Below, piece after piece: positions 19,900 to 28,530 of a stretch of 28,530 nt of DNA. Both the position numbers and the translations under genes were made by a program. Source of the stretch: Silene noctiflora. Its lineage: Eukaryota > Streptophyta > Magnoliopsida > Caryophyllales > Caryophyllaceae. The stretch lies in NCBI GenBank assembly GCA_009801015.1, contig VHZZ01002392.1, positions 93,993-122,522 on the forward strand. The letters are read 5' to 3'. The notes under the pieces were generated by a model. It did not search any database. It saw nothing but the letters and a program-made list of their open reading frames with translations, and was not told the DNA's origin. Position 1 is the first letter of the stretch. Every line of letters begins with the position of its first letter.

Positions 19900-20561
19900 C
19901 ATTTTTGCAAGATATCGAGTGTTTGATCTGTATATATCTGAATGCATGGATGATTGTTCCCAAAACACACTCAGTTCTCAGTAGGATGGTAAACTCAACT
20001 CGGTTCACATATATAACTCAACAGTCAACACTTCATTTCGGTTTACATAATAACTTCCAATTTTCACTACTTGTACAATAAAATAGCCTTGTTCTCCTAT
20101 TCAGCACATAATATATTCGCTTTTTTACTGTTGACCAATCCCTACGTTTAGACCTTAGCTTGTCCCCGAGCAAACCATGGAGCAAAGAATGATTCCGACA
20201 ACATACTAACTGTCACAAGCAACGACACTCCCAACCAACCATACAACAATGACATCGGAGCCTCACTCCTAGCATCGCCTCCTTTTAACTTCACCAATAC
20301 AAGAACAAGGTCACAAAATCCACAATGCGTGACCACAAAACACTCCCAAGCGAAGATGGTAGCAGATACATAGACATTCTAATACTAAAACTCCCTCCAA
20401 ACACTGACTAGTCTTACGACTCTTGCCCTAACATTCTAATTATAATCCTAATCCAAAATATGTGACTCGCTCAGACACCACACGCTTGATAAACAATTTG
20501 TCCTCAAAATGGGTAAAATAAGAGAGAAACAAAGTAAGATGAAAGGGAGCACCTTGAAAGC
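19900..20561. other. Spacer between TPK gene 1 and the ORF1 element
   Basis: The left part is probably the 3' untranslated region of TPK gene 1. The right part (about 20100-20560) is less AT-rich and probably belongs to the minus-strand transposon downstream of its ORF, with a 62-codon minus frame at 20148-20336 that has no recognised domain. No LTR end was found. Confidence 0.4.
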
Positions 20562-21869
20562 TCAAGAATCCAAGGATGAACTAGCGCCACATGACCGAGC
20601 CTCACGTACCGCTCTCCTAGCCAACCGGGCTTGCTCATTAGCAGCGAGCTCATCATAAAACTCTTTAGAAGGTTCCACATACCCCCCCGGATGCCTTGTC
20701 AAGTAAAACCGGTTCACACACCGGCTCACCTCAACGGAAAGACGAGTGTTATCCAAAGTCTCCATCAGCATATCCTCCATCTTCTCCCTCCAATCACGCC
20801 ACTGCACAAAATCTGAGGAATTTGACAGACCAACCTCCTCAGCTGGAGGAGACACTCGCGGTGCCGCCCTAGCCTCAACAGCAGGAGACACTCGCGGTGC
20901 CCTAGCAGTAACACGCTCGGGAACTCGAAAGAATCCATTCACATCCGAGTGAATGTGGAAGTGGGCGGGAGTGGGTCCCAAAGGTAGAGGTCGTTCCTCA
21001 GGTGGGGGTAACCGTAAGTAGTAATGATGATTGGTCCCCAGGGTCCAAATATACTCACCGTCTTCAGCAATAAACACAATCATGTCACACACTTTCATAA
21101 ACTCTATATTGATAGAAATTTCGCCTCCAACCCTATCCTTAGGCTCTTCAATTTGGAAGTGACGGGCAAGCAAAGTAACCATGCCCCCTAACGGAATATT
21201 CCCGGAAGCAGCCCCTTGGTGTTTCTTACAACCGTTAAGAAAGATCTCAAGCCAGTCCGGATGACTCTGGCATTCAGGCATCATTGCCCACAAATAACTC
21301 AAATCCACTCGAGGTAAGTGTGTCTGTTCACCCTTGCACAAGAAGGTGGAAGTCAACACCCTATGAACATAGCGAAGGCCAGGGTGCGGGATGTCAGCAT
21401 TCTTAGCACTCTTCTCATTAGACAAAGGATAAGCTTGTCCCGAAATAGCCTTCCAAAAATCATCCACCTCTCTGTCACTCAACTTCCGAAACTCCTCATG
21501 CCCCCTCTCAGCTATACCAAAGATTTCCCGTAATTGTGCAAAACTCAACTCCCTCTCCTCGCCCTCAAGGTGAAACGTGATCGTGGGGCGGTCATTGTCT
21601 TTATGTATCTCTAAGGTAGAGAGAAACTCTAAAGTAAAACGTCGAAAAGTGGGTGCTTGAATTTCACAAAATGCTCTCAACCCAATTCGATCAAACAACT
21701 CCTTCACCGCACTTGTAAGCCCTAATTCATCAAGGGAATCGGTATCGACAAACTTTGTAGCGATTATACTCCTATCATACAAGATTTTCCATGTCTCTTT
21801 ATGTTGCAAATTCAAGTTCTTGCACCCCATGAAATCCACAGCCGCTTTCTTTTGCTTCTTAGACGCCAT
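20562..21869 (-). CDS. Athila-like retroelement ORF1 / plant transposon protein
   Basis: Uninterrupted 435-residue frame starting M-A-S-K-K-Q-K-K. The frame stays open 25 codons further up, but without an ATG. Residues about 74-120 (P-T-F-R-R-F-T-L-E-F-L-S-T-L then I-T-F-H-L-E-G and L-S-F-A-Q-L-R-E-I-F-G-I) and 162-197 (H-P-G-L-R-Y-V-H-R-V-L... S-Y-L-W-A-M-M) are in the style of the Athila ORF1 and 'putative plant transposon protein' families, where a conserved F-L-x-x-L...F.L....L...L..I.G unit is shared. The C-terminal third is Pro/Ala/Arg-rich, then helical. No reverse transcriptase, integrase or LTR is next to it, so it is a fragment or part of a non-autonomous element. It is a TE gene and not a host gene. 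The function of these proteins is not established. Confidence 0.7.
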   Translation of the reverse strand: MASKKQKKAAVDFMGCKNLNLQHKETWKILYDRSIIATKFVDTDSLDELGLTSAVKELFDRIGLRAFCEIQAPTFRRFTLEFLSTLEIHKDNDRPTITFHLEGEERELSFAQLREIFGIAERGHEEFRKLSDREVDDFWKAISGQAYPLSNEKSAKNADIPHPGLRYVHRVLTSTFLCKGEQTHLPRVDLSYLWAMMPECQSHPDWLEIFLNGCKKHQGAASGNIPLGGMVTLLARHFQIEEPKDRVGGEISINIEFMKVCDMIVFIAEDGEYIWTLGTNHHYYLRLPPPEERPLPLGPTPAHFHIHSDVNGFFRVPERVTARAPRVSPAVEARAAPRVSPPAEEVGLSNSSDFVQWRDWREKMEDMLMETLDNTRLSVEVSRCVNRFYLTRHPGGYVEPSKEFYDELAANEQARLARRAVREARSCGASSSLDS

Positions 21870-22333
21870 CTTAACCGAATACACTACGTCACTACTAACC
21901 AAAATCGTAGCGAAAAGACGAAAACCAACCACAACAATGTGCACAATTTCTAAAGCGAAAACGGAAGTAATTCAAATGAACTCAAACGAAAGAAAGAGTG
22001 AAAATTCATACCAAACCGTAATGCAAGGCTCTTAAGTTTTTGCGGCGGTCGTTAGGCACACCGCGGAAACTCGAAGAATGACAAAAACGCACCCCAAACA
22101 AAATACCCTGTCGACGCTTTTAATTTGGGAATTTTGAGAAATCCCCAATTGTTAGGGTTTGCTAATGTAAATGGTTTTTGGTGAGAGAAGAGGTATTGAT
22201 GTGTTTAATGAAGGAAAACAAGAGTGAGGATTTGAAGGAGTAACAATGGTGAAGTAGGAAGGGTTTTGAAACTCTGAAATTTGAGGGGGACAGAGGAAAG
22301 AGAGATGAAGGGAACGTACCTCGTAAAGGCAAC
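21870..22333. other. Upstream flank of the ORF1 element
   Basis: Minus-strand 5' side of the ORF1 fragment followed by unassigned sequence. Short frames on minus at 22152-22402 are rich in Ser, Leu and Pro and overlap in several frames, which points to low complexity and not to a gene. Confidence 0.35.
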
Positions 22334-22341
22334 AGTGCAAC

Positions 22342-22789
22342 TAGAGGTTGCAATCGGGTCAGCCGGGTCGAGTTTGGGTTGGGTTAAGTCCGGCCAGGTC
22401 ATGCCGATCCGTCTACCTTTTTAAGTCGGGTCGGGTTCGTGTTGGATCGTTATCGAGCCGATCATTTCGAGTCACATCATGTATCGGATCGGGTCGGATT
22501 TGGGTCAAATCCTTTTCAGGGCTGGTGATTTTATTGAATTACTTCAATTTTTAACCATTAAAATTAGTATTTCGACCATTATTTGGTTTAGTTATTCATT
22601 ATTAAGTTAAAGGTATCAAATTAAGCACTAAATCGCTATTAATTTGATCAATATTAAGTTTAATGATTATTGGGTCATCAATTTAATCGGGTCAATACCG
22701 GGTCGAGTCTGGGTCGAGATCGAGTCACTGATTATCGGGTCATGTCGGGTTACGGGGCGGGTCAGGTCGGGTCAGACTTGTCAGCTCTA
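22342..22789. mobile_element. hAT-like non-autonomous element with GGGTC interior, copy 2
   Basis: A perfect 8-bp direct repeat AGTGCAAC flanks it (22334-22341 and 22790-22797), the target duplication size of hAT transposons. Ends are TAGAGGTTGCAATC and, reversed from the right, TAGAGCTGACAAGT, fitting the YAGNG-type hAT terminus. Both subterminal parts are strings of degenerate GGGTC, TCGGG and GAGTC pentamers on the plus strand (22358-22510 and 22675-22780) around an AT-rich middle. Total 448 bp. No transposase. Confidence 0.75.
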
Positions 22790-22797
22790 AGTGCAAC

Positions 22798-23270
22798 ACA
22801 TTTAAACCAACAGTTGGTCTTATTTAAAACGGTCAAACTTAAAACATCTCATATTATTCTTTTATTTCCACTTTTATTTTAATCCTGAAAATCTTCTTTA
22901 AGTTGAAAAAGTCTTAGATAAGAAATAGTGTAGTGTAAAACCATGTCCCCCGATTTTCGAAAATGTCCACGACGCCTTAAGCAAAACGGTAAAAAGTTAA
23001 GTTATTGAATAATATTAATCTTTGATGTTATCATTCGTTTATAAAAGATAACTTTTATAATACAGAGTACATTTTTGACGTTTAATCATTATAGACCCGT
23101 AGAGTCCAAGAACTCGGTCAAGGCAAATCATATCGCCACAAGGGGAGAGTAGTATGGATATGAAGGTGTCGAATTTGATGACCAATCATGGTGCTGGCTG
23201 GGACAAACCCAAAGATGAGAGCGTATTTTTTGCCTTTTGAACAAGATAGAATGTTAAATAGTTGACTATG
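22798..23270. other. Intergenic stretch, nothing recognised
   Basis: AT-rich, no gene-like frame. A near-match to the TACGGAGTA motif (TACAGAGTA) is at about 23061. Confidence 0.4.
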
Positions 23271-24109
23271 GCTAAGTAAATCAGATGACGAATGAGGAAG
23301 GGAAATCCGACGTGGAACGAGATAGATGGTCGTGGAATAAGATTTGGAAGGTATCGCTCATACCCGTCCAAGGTATTTTTCTGGCTACTATGCAATAACG
23401 TGATTGCAACGAAAAATAACCTTGTTGCCCGCATTCGTGAGGTTGATCCACCTACTTCTCTCGATGCCATTATCATGCGGAAACGTGCTTTCATGTGGTT
23501 CAGGATTGTGGGTGGGTGGGAGGGGACGAGGGGTGTCGGAAGGATTGGGTTTGAAGGTGTATGTGGGGACATGGTCTGAGCGGGTGAGGGAGTGGGTGGA
23601 ATTGTATTACCCGGTTTGGATACGAGGGAGTGCGTGGAGTTTATGACGGGGTGTTGGGCTATCGAAAGGCGAAATAAAGTTATTTTTGAGGAGAGAGAAT
23701 AGGGGGAGACATGGAATCTGAGAGGATGGAAAATCTTATTTGCGAGATGAGGGAGATAGGAAAGGACGAAGTTGAAAGGCGGGTGGCGGAGGTGGAGGTG
23801 GAGGTGGAGAGTTGGACAAAACCAAATGTAGGTGTGAAAAAGGTGAATATGGATGCGGGTATAATGGATGGAGTCAGGGCTTGCTGGGTAGTGGTTTGTA
23901 GAAATGGCGAGGAGATGGTCGAGTGGGGAGTGGCAATACAAAAGCAGGTTGTGCGTGAACTGAAGTTAATAAAAGTGGAGGCGGTTCTCTATGGTTTGCA
24001 AGAAGCTCCAAGCGCAGGGGCGAGGATAATGGTGATAATTGAGAGTGACTGTTTGTCGGTGGTGAAAGACTTGAACCATCGGAAGAAAAGGAGAAGTGAT
24101 ATCTTCTAA
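23271..24109 (+). pseudogene. LINE (non-LTR retroelement) 3' remnant: zf-RVT and RNase H
   Basis: About 23320-23530 holds the plant LINE zinc-binding zf-RVT region, split over frames: W-N-K-I-W-K in one, S-K-V-F-F-W-L-L-C-N-N-V-I-A-T-K in the next, and E-T-C-F-H-V-V-Q-D-C in a third. An open frame at 23711-24109 then encodes a plant-type RNase H (RVT_3). In it W-T-K-P-N-V-G-V-K-K-V-N-M-D (Asp-48), Glu-90 and I-E-S-D-C (Asp-113) match the acidic catalytic residues of the family. The RNase H is cut short after 132 codons, before the last conserved part. Several frameshifts separate it from zf-RVT, so it is a dead 5'-truncated copy. Confidence 0.75.
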
Positions 24110-24453
24110 GTTTATGAGGATATTTATTTACTTTGTCGTTGGTTCAAGTCCGTATCATTTTCATTTTCTTCTAAGTTTGGTTCGCCATTTGAGACATGGT
24201 ACAACTAGTCGCAATAGACGGGCCGATTAGGTCCAAGATCCCTAGCTCGACTCACCGCACAGACTGTTCTAACGCCCACTAAAAATAATAATAACCGAAC
24301 TGGATCAATAGTTCTGCTTAGTTCAGACCGCCAAAAAGTCGATTTAAGGTCGCCCTTTCCTAGAACCAGCCCGACCCGACCTACCTGCCTCCTATCAAAG
24401 GCTGGTTCCGGGTCCACTTCCCAAGTTCTCCTAAAGGCCTACACCCATAAACA
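24110..24453. other. Spacer between the LINE remnant and hAT-like copy 3
   Basis: No gene or element recognised. A CCCGACCCGACCTACC segment at about 24370 resembles a piece of the GGGTC-type interior in reverse. Confidence 0.35.
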
Positions 24454-24461
24454 CTTCTAGT

Positions 24462-24752
24462 TAGAGGTGGCATCGGGCCGCGCTCGGGCTGGGACGGGCT
24501 AACCAGGGAGAGGGTCGGGCTCTTCTGGTCGGACACAGGCCAGGCCAGGGGGGAGGGTGGGCTTGGCCGGGCTAGGATTGTGTCTGGCTTGGGCTAGGGG
24601 GGGTGAGTTGGGGGCGAGTCAAAGGCTGGCCGGGTCTGGGTATAGTGACCCGGGTCAGGCCAGAAAGGGGACGGGCTGGGGGCGGGTCTGGCTGGGCTGT
24701 TTGCTAGGAAGCTAAGCCGGGCCGGGCCGGGTCTGGTTGATGGCCATCTCTG
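24462..24752. mobile_element. hAT-like non-autonomous element with GC-rich GGGCT interior, copy 3
   Basis: Ends are TAGAGGTGGCATCGGGCC and, reversed from the right, CAGAGATGGCCATCAACC. Flanking 8-mers CTTCTAGT (24454-24461) and CTTCTAGC (24753-24760) agree at 7 of 8 positions, as expected for a hAT target duplication. The interior is a run of degenerate GGGCT, CGGGC and GGGTC units, strikingly GC-rich and with G runs on the plus strand, in an otherwise AT-rich window. No coding capacity. Confidence 0.65.
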
Positions 24753-24760
24753 CTTCTAGC

Positions 24761-26131
24761 ACGACGGCGACACTTTGATTAATAAATTAGTGGCCGCCCA
24801 CTTTTCAGTTATCCAGCTATGTTTTTGCATCATCATAAACAAATAAACACACTAGATTTTCAATGGATCTTTCAATCTCCCATTCATTGCGGAAATATAA
24901 TTTTTTCCACAATCGTATTAATTTCACTCTGATGCGAGGTTCTACATAAGCCCTATCTCACTAGGTACGCCACACTTATTTTCTTGTATCTTTACTCGCA
25001 AGTTATAGAATAAGACCGTCTTAATACATGAGATCATCCTTTTAGTTTGTGACAATAGGTCGCAGGTTTGGATACCTGTCCCCTATTTGTGATATTGTAT
25101 TGAGCTACTGGCTTGCATTGGTTATAAGTGTTTTAATAACTAAATTGATCGTCTCGTAACGATCTTACACAGATGTTATTGTTCTTTGTTAGTTTGTGGG
25201 TTGATTGCTTGTTGATAGAAGTTTGTTTGACAAATTCTTGCTATTTTTGTGAAAATCTTTGATTTTTTGATCAAAGATGAACTGGGTTTGTATGATTTTG
25301 TGTATTTGACTGTTATTTCAACTTGATATGTAGATGTGATGAGTTTTGGTTTGGATCATGTTGAGGTTTGTTATTAGAATTAGGAAGGGGGATTCGAATC
25401 TACGACCTAATGTATTTCGTGACTCGGTCTTGAGTAACATGAAAATCAGTAGTTTTCTGAGTTATGAGCTTTCTCAAAATTGATGTTATTGGTTTACAAT
25501 TTAGATGCTCGAGTTGTTGATTCCCAGCCGATTGCTTAGTACTCCATCCATTCCGTTTTTGTCGTTCTTTCTATTTTGGGATGATATGTGTAAGGCACAC
25601 ACAGGTTGGGGGGTTGTTATTCGATGTTTCCGGAAACTAGTCCTTATTTCTTAAGTTAGCTACTTGTATATAGTCAACAGGGATACTGATTGTGAACAAT
25701 TGCTTCGTATCGTACATTATCTTTGGCTGTATATATGTTGTACAATCAAAAACTCGTCATGTGTTATTAAGCTTGATTGTAGAAGTGATGGATGGGATCC
25801 AAGTGGATGATAGTTCATGGGGGAAAAAGTGTCTAGAAATCGCGTAGTCACAAGCTCAGTGAGTCATTGAAATCCCCCAATACTCTCTTGAGTCTCTTCT
25901 AGTTAAATTGTTATATGTTCACAAGCGATATTTGTTGTTTCTATGAGTTCACAAACTGGGGGAACACTTGCGTGCAGCATGCTTATGATACAATTGCTTT
26001 CCTCTGTATGTGCTTATGACAACACCCTTGTTTTTCTTGTAGTTTCGAGCTATCGTCTTGGGGAACAAACTCTGAAACTTCTGGTCATATTTAAGTGATC
26101 TGTTGAGGCAGTTGATTTTTGGGCTTCCTAG
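24761..26131 (+). other. Upstream and leader region of TPK gene 2
   Basis: A good splice acceptor, TTTTTCTTGTAG at 26031-26042, lies 89 bases before the ATG and suggests an intron in the 5' leader. A donor-like AG|GTACGC at 24965 is one possible partner, which is unproven. TACTCCATCCATTCCG near 25541 is a solitary Stowaway-like end. No separate gene was seen. Confidence 0.4.
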
Positions 26132-27319
26132 ATGGCTGATAATAACTTCTTAAAGGAAACTCTACTGCCAGGATGCTTTGATCCCAGGCTTGAAAGACAG
26201 CGAAAGGATGCTGTCAAGAAAAGGAGATATCGTCGAGCTAAAAGCGCCCCTCTCTTGGAAAATGTACCCGAAGAAGTGAATGAAATTGCTTGTGCTAGAA
26301 ACCCTGAGTCTCCATTCTGGAATGTGAATCCAAATCTAATAAAAGTCGCTGCATTCTTGTTGGCCTACCTTGGTGTTGGTGTAATTTGTTTTTACGCAGT
26401 TAGGCATCACATCACAGGTGAGAAGACAAATGATATAGTTGATGCTCTTTACCTTTGTGTGGTGACCATGACTACAGTCGGGTATGGAGACCTAGTTCCA
26501 CAGAGTGTCGTCGCAAAGCTCCTTGCTTGTGCTTTTGTCTTCACAGGAGTTGCGTTGGTTGCATTGATTCTTAGCAAGGGAGCAGATTATCTTGTTCAGA
26601 AGCAGGAGAAAATGCTTGTCAAAGCATGGCATATGAGTAAAGAGTTTGGCCCCAGTGACGTTATAAGAGAAATTGAAACGAACAAAGCTAGATATAAATG
26701 CGTTTTGGTGTTTCTAATTCTCTTGGTACTCATTATAACTGGAACTCTTTTTCTGGCATTTGTTGAAAAGTTAGATTTTGTCGATGCATTTTACTGTGTT
26801 TGCTGCACAGTCACTACATTGGGGTATGGAGATCACAGTTTCTCAACAGAGGGAGGCCGTCTGTTCGCAGTCGTGTGGATTTTGATGAGCACAATATGTT
26901 TAGCGCAATTTTTCCTGTATATTGCTGAGCTAAACACTGAGAACAGACAAAAGGATCTGGTCAAGCGTGTCCTTCATCGACGAATGACCAGTCTGGATTT
27001 AGAGGCAGCAGATATTGATGACGACGGGGTTGTCGAGTACGTGCAAATATATTTTTAACTTAATTTGATCTGTTGCATCCTGAAATCAACCTAATGCTTT
27101 CCAATCATGTTGGTTTATTTTGTTTGCAGTGCTGCGGAGTTTGCGTTGTACAAGCTGAAAGAGATGGGTAAAATAACACAGGAGGACCTATCTCTTGTAT
27201 TTGCAGAATTTGAAGAGCTGGATGTTGATCAGTCGGGGACATTGTCAGCATCCGATATAATTCTAGCTCAATCATATCCCGAAGCAACAGAAACGTCTGC
27301 TGACAAGGAACGATCATGA
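26132..27319 (+). CDS. Two-pore K+ channel, TPK1 type, gene 2
   Basis: Vacuolar-type two-pore K+ channel, paralogue of the gene at 18524. Coding exons are 26132-27036 and 27130-27319, joined in phase 2 (donor GA|GTACGT, acceptor TTTGCAG|T), giving 364 residues, the usual TPK1 length (about 363). A TAG directly precedes the ATG in frame. Residues: 14-3-3-type motif R-R-A-K-S-A-P with Ser-38 (the mode-1 Ser two before it is Ala); membrane helices about 72-91, 127-149, 191-211 and 244-264; filters G-Y-G-D at 117-120 and 231-234; EF-hand loop 1 at 294-305 (D-I-D-D-D-G-V-V-D-A-A-E), with the intron inside it; EF-hand 2 at 333-344 (D-V-D-Q-S-G-T-L-S-A-S-D), intact apart from Asp at position 12, followed by D-I-I-L-A-Q and a polar tail. 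The intron is 93 nt against 285 in gene 1. The complete C-terminus suggests this copy keeps ordinary Ca2+ control. Confidence 0.95.
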
Positions 27320-27959
27320 AGGGTGACGCACATAATTACACAGGCTACGATGCAGGTTATTTGCAATCAAATACTCTGGTAACATATACAGCAATTTCAT
27401 GCATATTCTGACATTCTTACCTGATTTTCATCTGTACTATATTCTCTGGTCCTGCAATATCCTAGATCATCTGTACATGCTTTGTTCAGTTACTTCAGCA
27501 TATTGGATGTGTTTAAGCCTGTTTGCTTAAGCAAATCTAATCTGTTTGGTGTAGTCGTCTCAGGGTTGTGAGCTGCAGAATTTCCCTCTCCCTTAATCGA
27601 ATGTATAATCGTCCACCTTTTGTATTTGGTCTTAGTTTAAAAAAGCATGACTCCGGGTGCAATTCGTGCAAAGTTGAGTGACATACTATCCAAAACGCCT
27701 TGTAAGACAGACACTACTACAACTTCCATATTATTTCCCTGCCAGTTCTTTTGGTATGTACTTACAGTTTGTGCCTTACTGTCAGTGGCCCTTTTCGACT
27801 TAGTGAATTAATGTGACGAAATTTATCATATGAATTCTTATGAGAATTAAAGTTTATTCGAATGTGTTCGGTAAGTGACTTTCTATATTTTACGGAGTAC
27901 ATAAGAATTAATTAAAATTTTATTTCTTTGAATTTGACAATTAAATGAAGCTGTGTGCA
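27320..27959 (+). other. 3' untranslated region of TPK gene 2 and spacer
   Basis: No AATAAA was found close to the stop codon, so the polyadenylation site is not placed. TACGGAGTA occurs at 27891. Nothing gene-like was seen. Confidence 0.4.
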
Positions 27960-28164
27960 CACAAAGCGTCTTGCTTATGACGGACACTATTCGTCACAAG
28001 CTGAAGACGGATATATAGTGCCTCTCTCACAACAAGGCAAGTGGGAGGGCAAATGGGGGAAAATTGGAAGCACCCCATGGATAGTGTCACTTGCATATTG
28101 TGAGAGGGGCACTGTCCGTCACAAGCTAAAGACGGAGAGTGCCTGTCTTCAATGAGAATTTGTG
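27960..28164. mobile_element. MITE, copy B of the family at 6500-6690
   Basis: It starts CACAAAGCGTCTTGCTTATG and ends AATGAGAATTTGTG, which are the two ends of copy A in reversed orientation. Imperfect inverted arms are visible: GACGGACACTATTCGTCACA on the left against GACAGGCACTCTCCGTC reversed from the right, and CCTCTCTCACAA against CCCTCTCACAA. Interior GGCAAGTGGGAGGGCAAATG. About 205 bp, no coding capacity. Confidence 0.65.
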
Positions 28165-28309
28165 ATCTGCACATAAGATGACACATCAATATCACATAAA
28201 ACTAATTACATAAATCCTAATACACTACTTTATTTCATTTTATTTTGTATGAAATGAGCCACATAAACCCTACAATATGGAGTGGTTGAGGATTTAAACT
28301 TTAAACCTA

Positions 28310-28530
28310 CTAGTTTTAAACCCGTGCAAAATTGCACGGGTATGTATTTAGGTCGATTTGGATGTTTTTTTCATGAATATTTTTAATTACATTTTAATTT
28401 TTAATTTTTAAGGATGTCAATATATGATGTAAATAGTTCATATTTACACATTATTCAACTACGTGTTGAAATGCAATAGTTTAATATGAAAAAACGTAAT
28501 AACATATTGTAAATGTAATTTACAAATATA
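28310..28530 (-). mobile_element. Helitron 3' terminus (rest runs off the window)
   Basis: On the minus strand a 10-bp hairpin, ACCCGTGCAA / TTGCACGGGT with a 2-base loop (28341-28320), is followed after six bases by CTAG at 28313-28310 and then T. This is the Helitron 3' layout: a short GC-rich hairpin a few bases before CTRR, inserted before a T. The element would extend rightwards past the window. The interior seen here is AT-rich and non-coding. Without the TC 5' end this stays tentative. Confidence 0.5.

Noticed and set aside
22152-22402. Overlapping minus-strand frames of 62-65 codons
   Set aside because: They overlap in all three frames and run into the pentamer-repeat element, which points to composition and not to coding.
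22358-22780. A simple GGGTC microsatellite or telomere-like tract
   Set aside because: The units are degenerate, not tandemly exact, and are bounded by hAT-type ends with a perfect 8-bp duplication, so a transposon explains them better.
23186-23941. A 251-codon open frame on the minus strand
   Set aside because: It lies antisense to the LINE zf-RVT/RNase H remnant, whose plus-strand matches are clear. Its composition (many His, Pro, Ser, Leu) is that of a shadow frame.
1-28530. tRNA, rRNA, CRISPR array or bacterial-style operon signals
   Set aside because: None was found on either strand; the gene structure and repeats are those of a plant nuclear genome.

Overview
This is nuclear DNA from a flowering plant, almost certainly a eudicot. 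It is AT-rich, its genes have introns, and it is crowded with Copia, Stowaway, hAT, LINE and Helitron remnants. Repeated TACGGAGTA motifs and the style of the small inverted-repeat elements hint at Caryophyllales, but that is an impression and not a proof. A few N bases (1541, 7624, about 7730-7760, 12934) show it is an assembly.

Four host genes can be supported. (1) A one-exon DUF761-type protein at 3926-4657 (+). (2) SPO11-1, the meiotic double-strand-break transesterase, on the minus strand at 12393-17013. I rebuilt it as 15 exons giving 369 residues, including a 17-nt microexon, one GC-AG intron and one intron that looks U12-type with AT-AG ends. (3) A vacuolar two-pore K+ channel of the TPK1 type at 18524-19855 (+), two coding exons, 348 residues. 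(4) A second TPK1-type gene at 26132-27319 (+), two coding exons, 364 residues. The TPK genes are direct-oriented paralogues about 6.3 kb apart with an intron at the same codon and phase. SPO11-1 and the first TPK gene are divergently transcribed from a shared region of roughly 0.75 kb.

Layout: 1-2060 holds the 3' end of a decayed minus-strand Copia element with one LTR. 2060-3800 is AT-rich with a SINE-like fragment. 3800-4660 is the DUF761 gene. 4660-12390 is intergenic and full of small inverted-repeat elements. 12390-17070 is SPO11-1 with its likely TATA box. 17070-19900 is TPK gene 1. 19900-26100 is a transposon-filled spacer: an intact 435-residue Athila-like ORF1 on minus, a hAT-like element with a perfect 8-bp target duplication, a frameshifted LINE tail with zf-RVT and RNase H, and a second GC-rich hAT-like element. 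26100-27320 is TPK gene 2. 27320-28530 has a MITE and the 3' terminus of a Helitron on minus.

The host genes do not form a pathway: one acts in meiotic recombination, two in vacuolar K+ flux, and one is of unknown function. I found no RNA gene, CRISPR array or clearly new system. The most interesting signals are the unusual splice sites and microexon of SPO11-1, the asymmetric decay of the second EF-hand between the TPK paralogues, and a family of hAT-like elements whose interior consists of degenerate GGGTC/GGGCT repeats.
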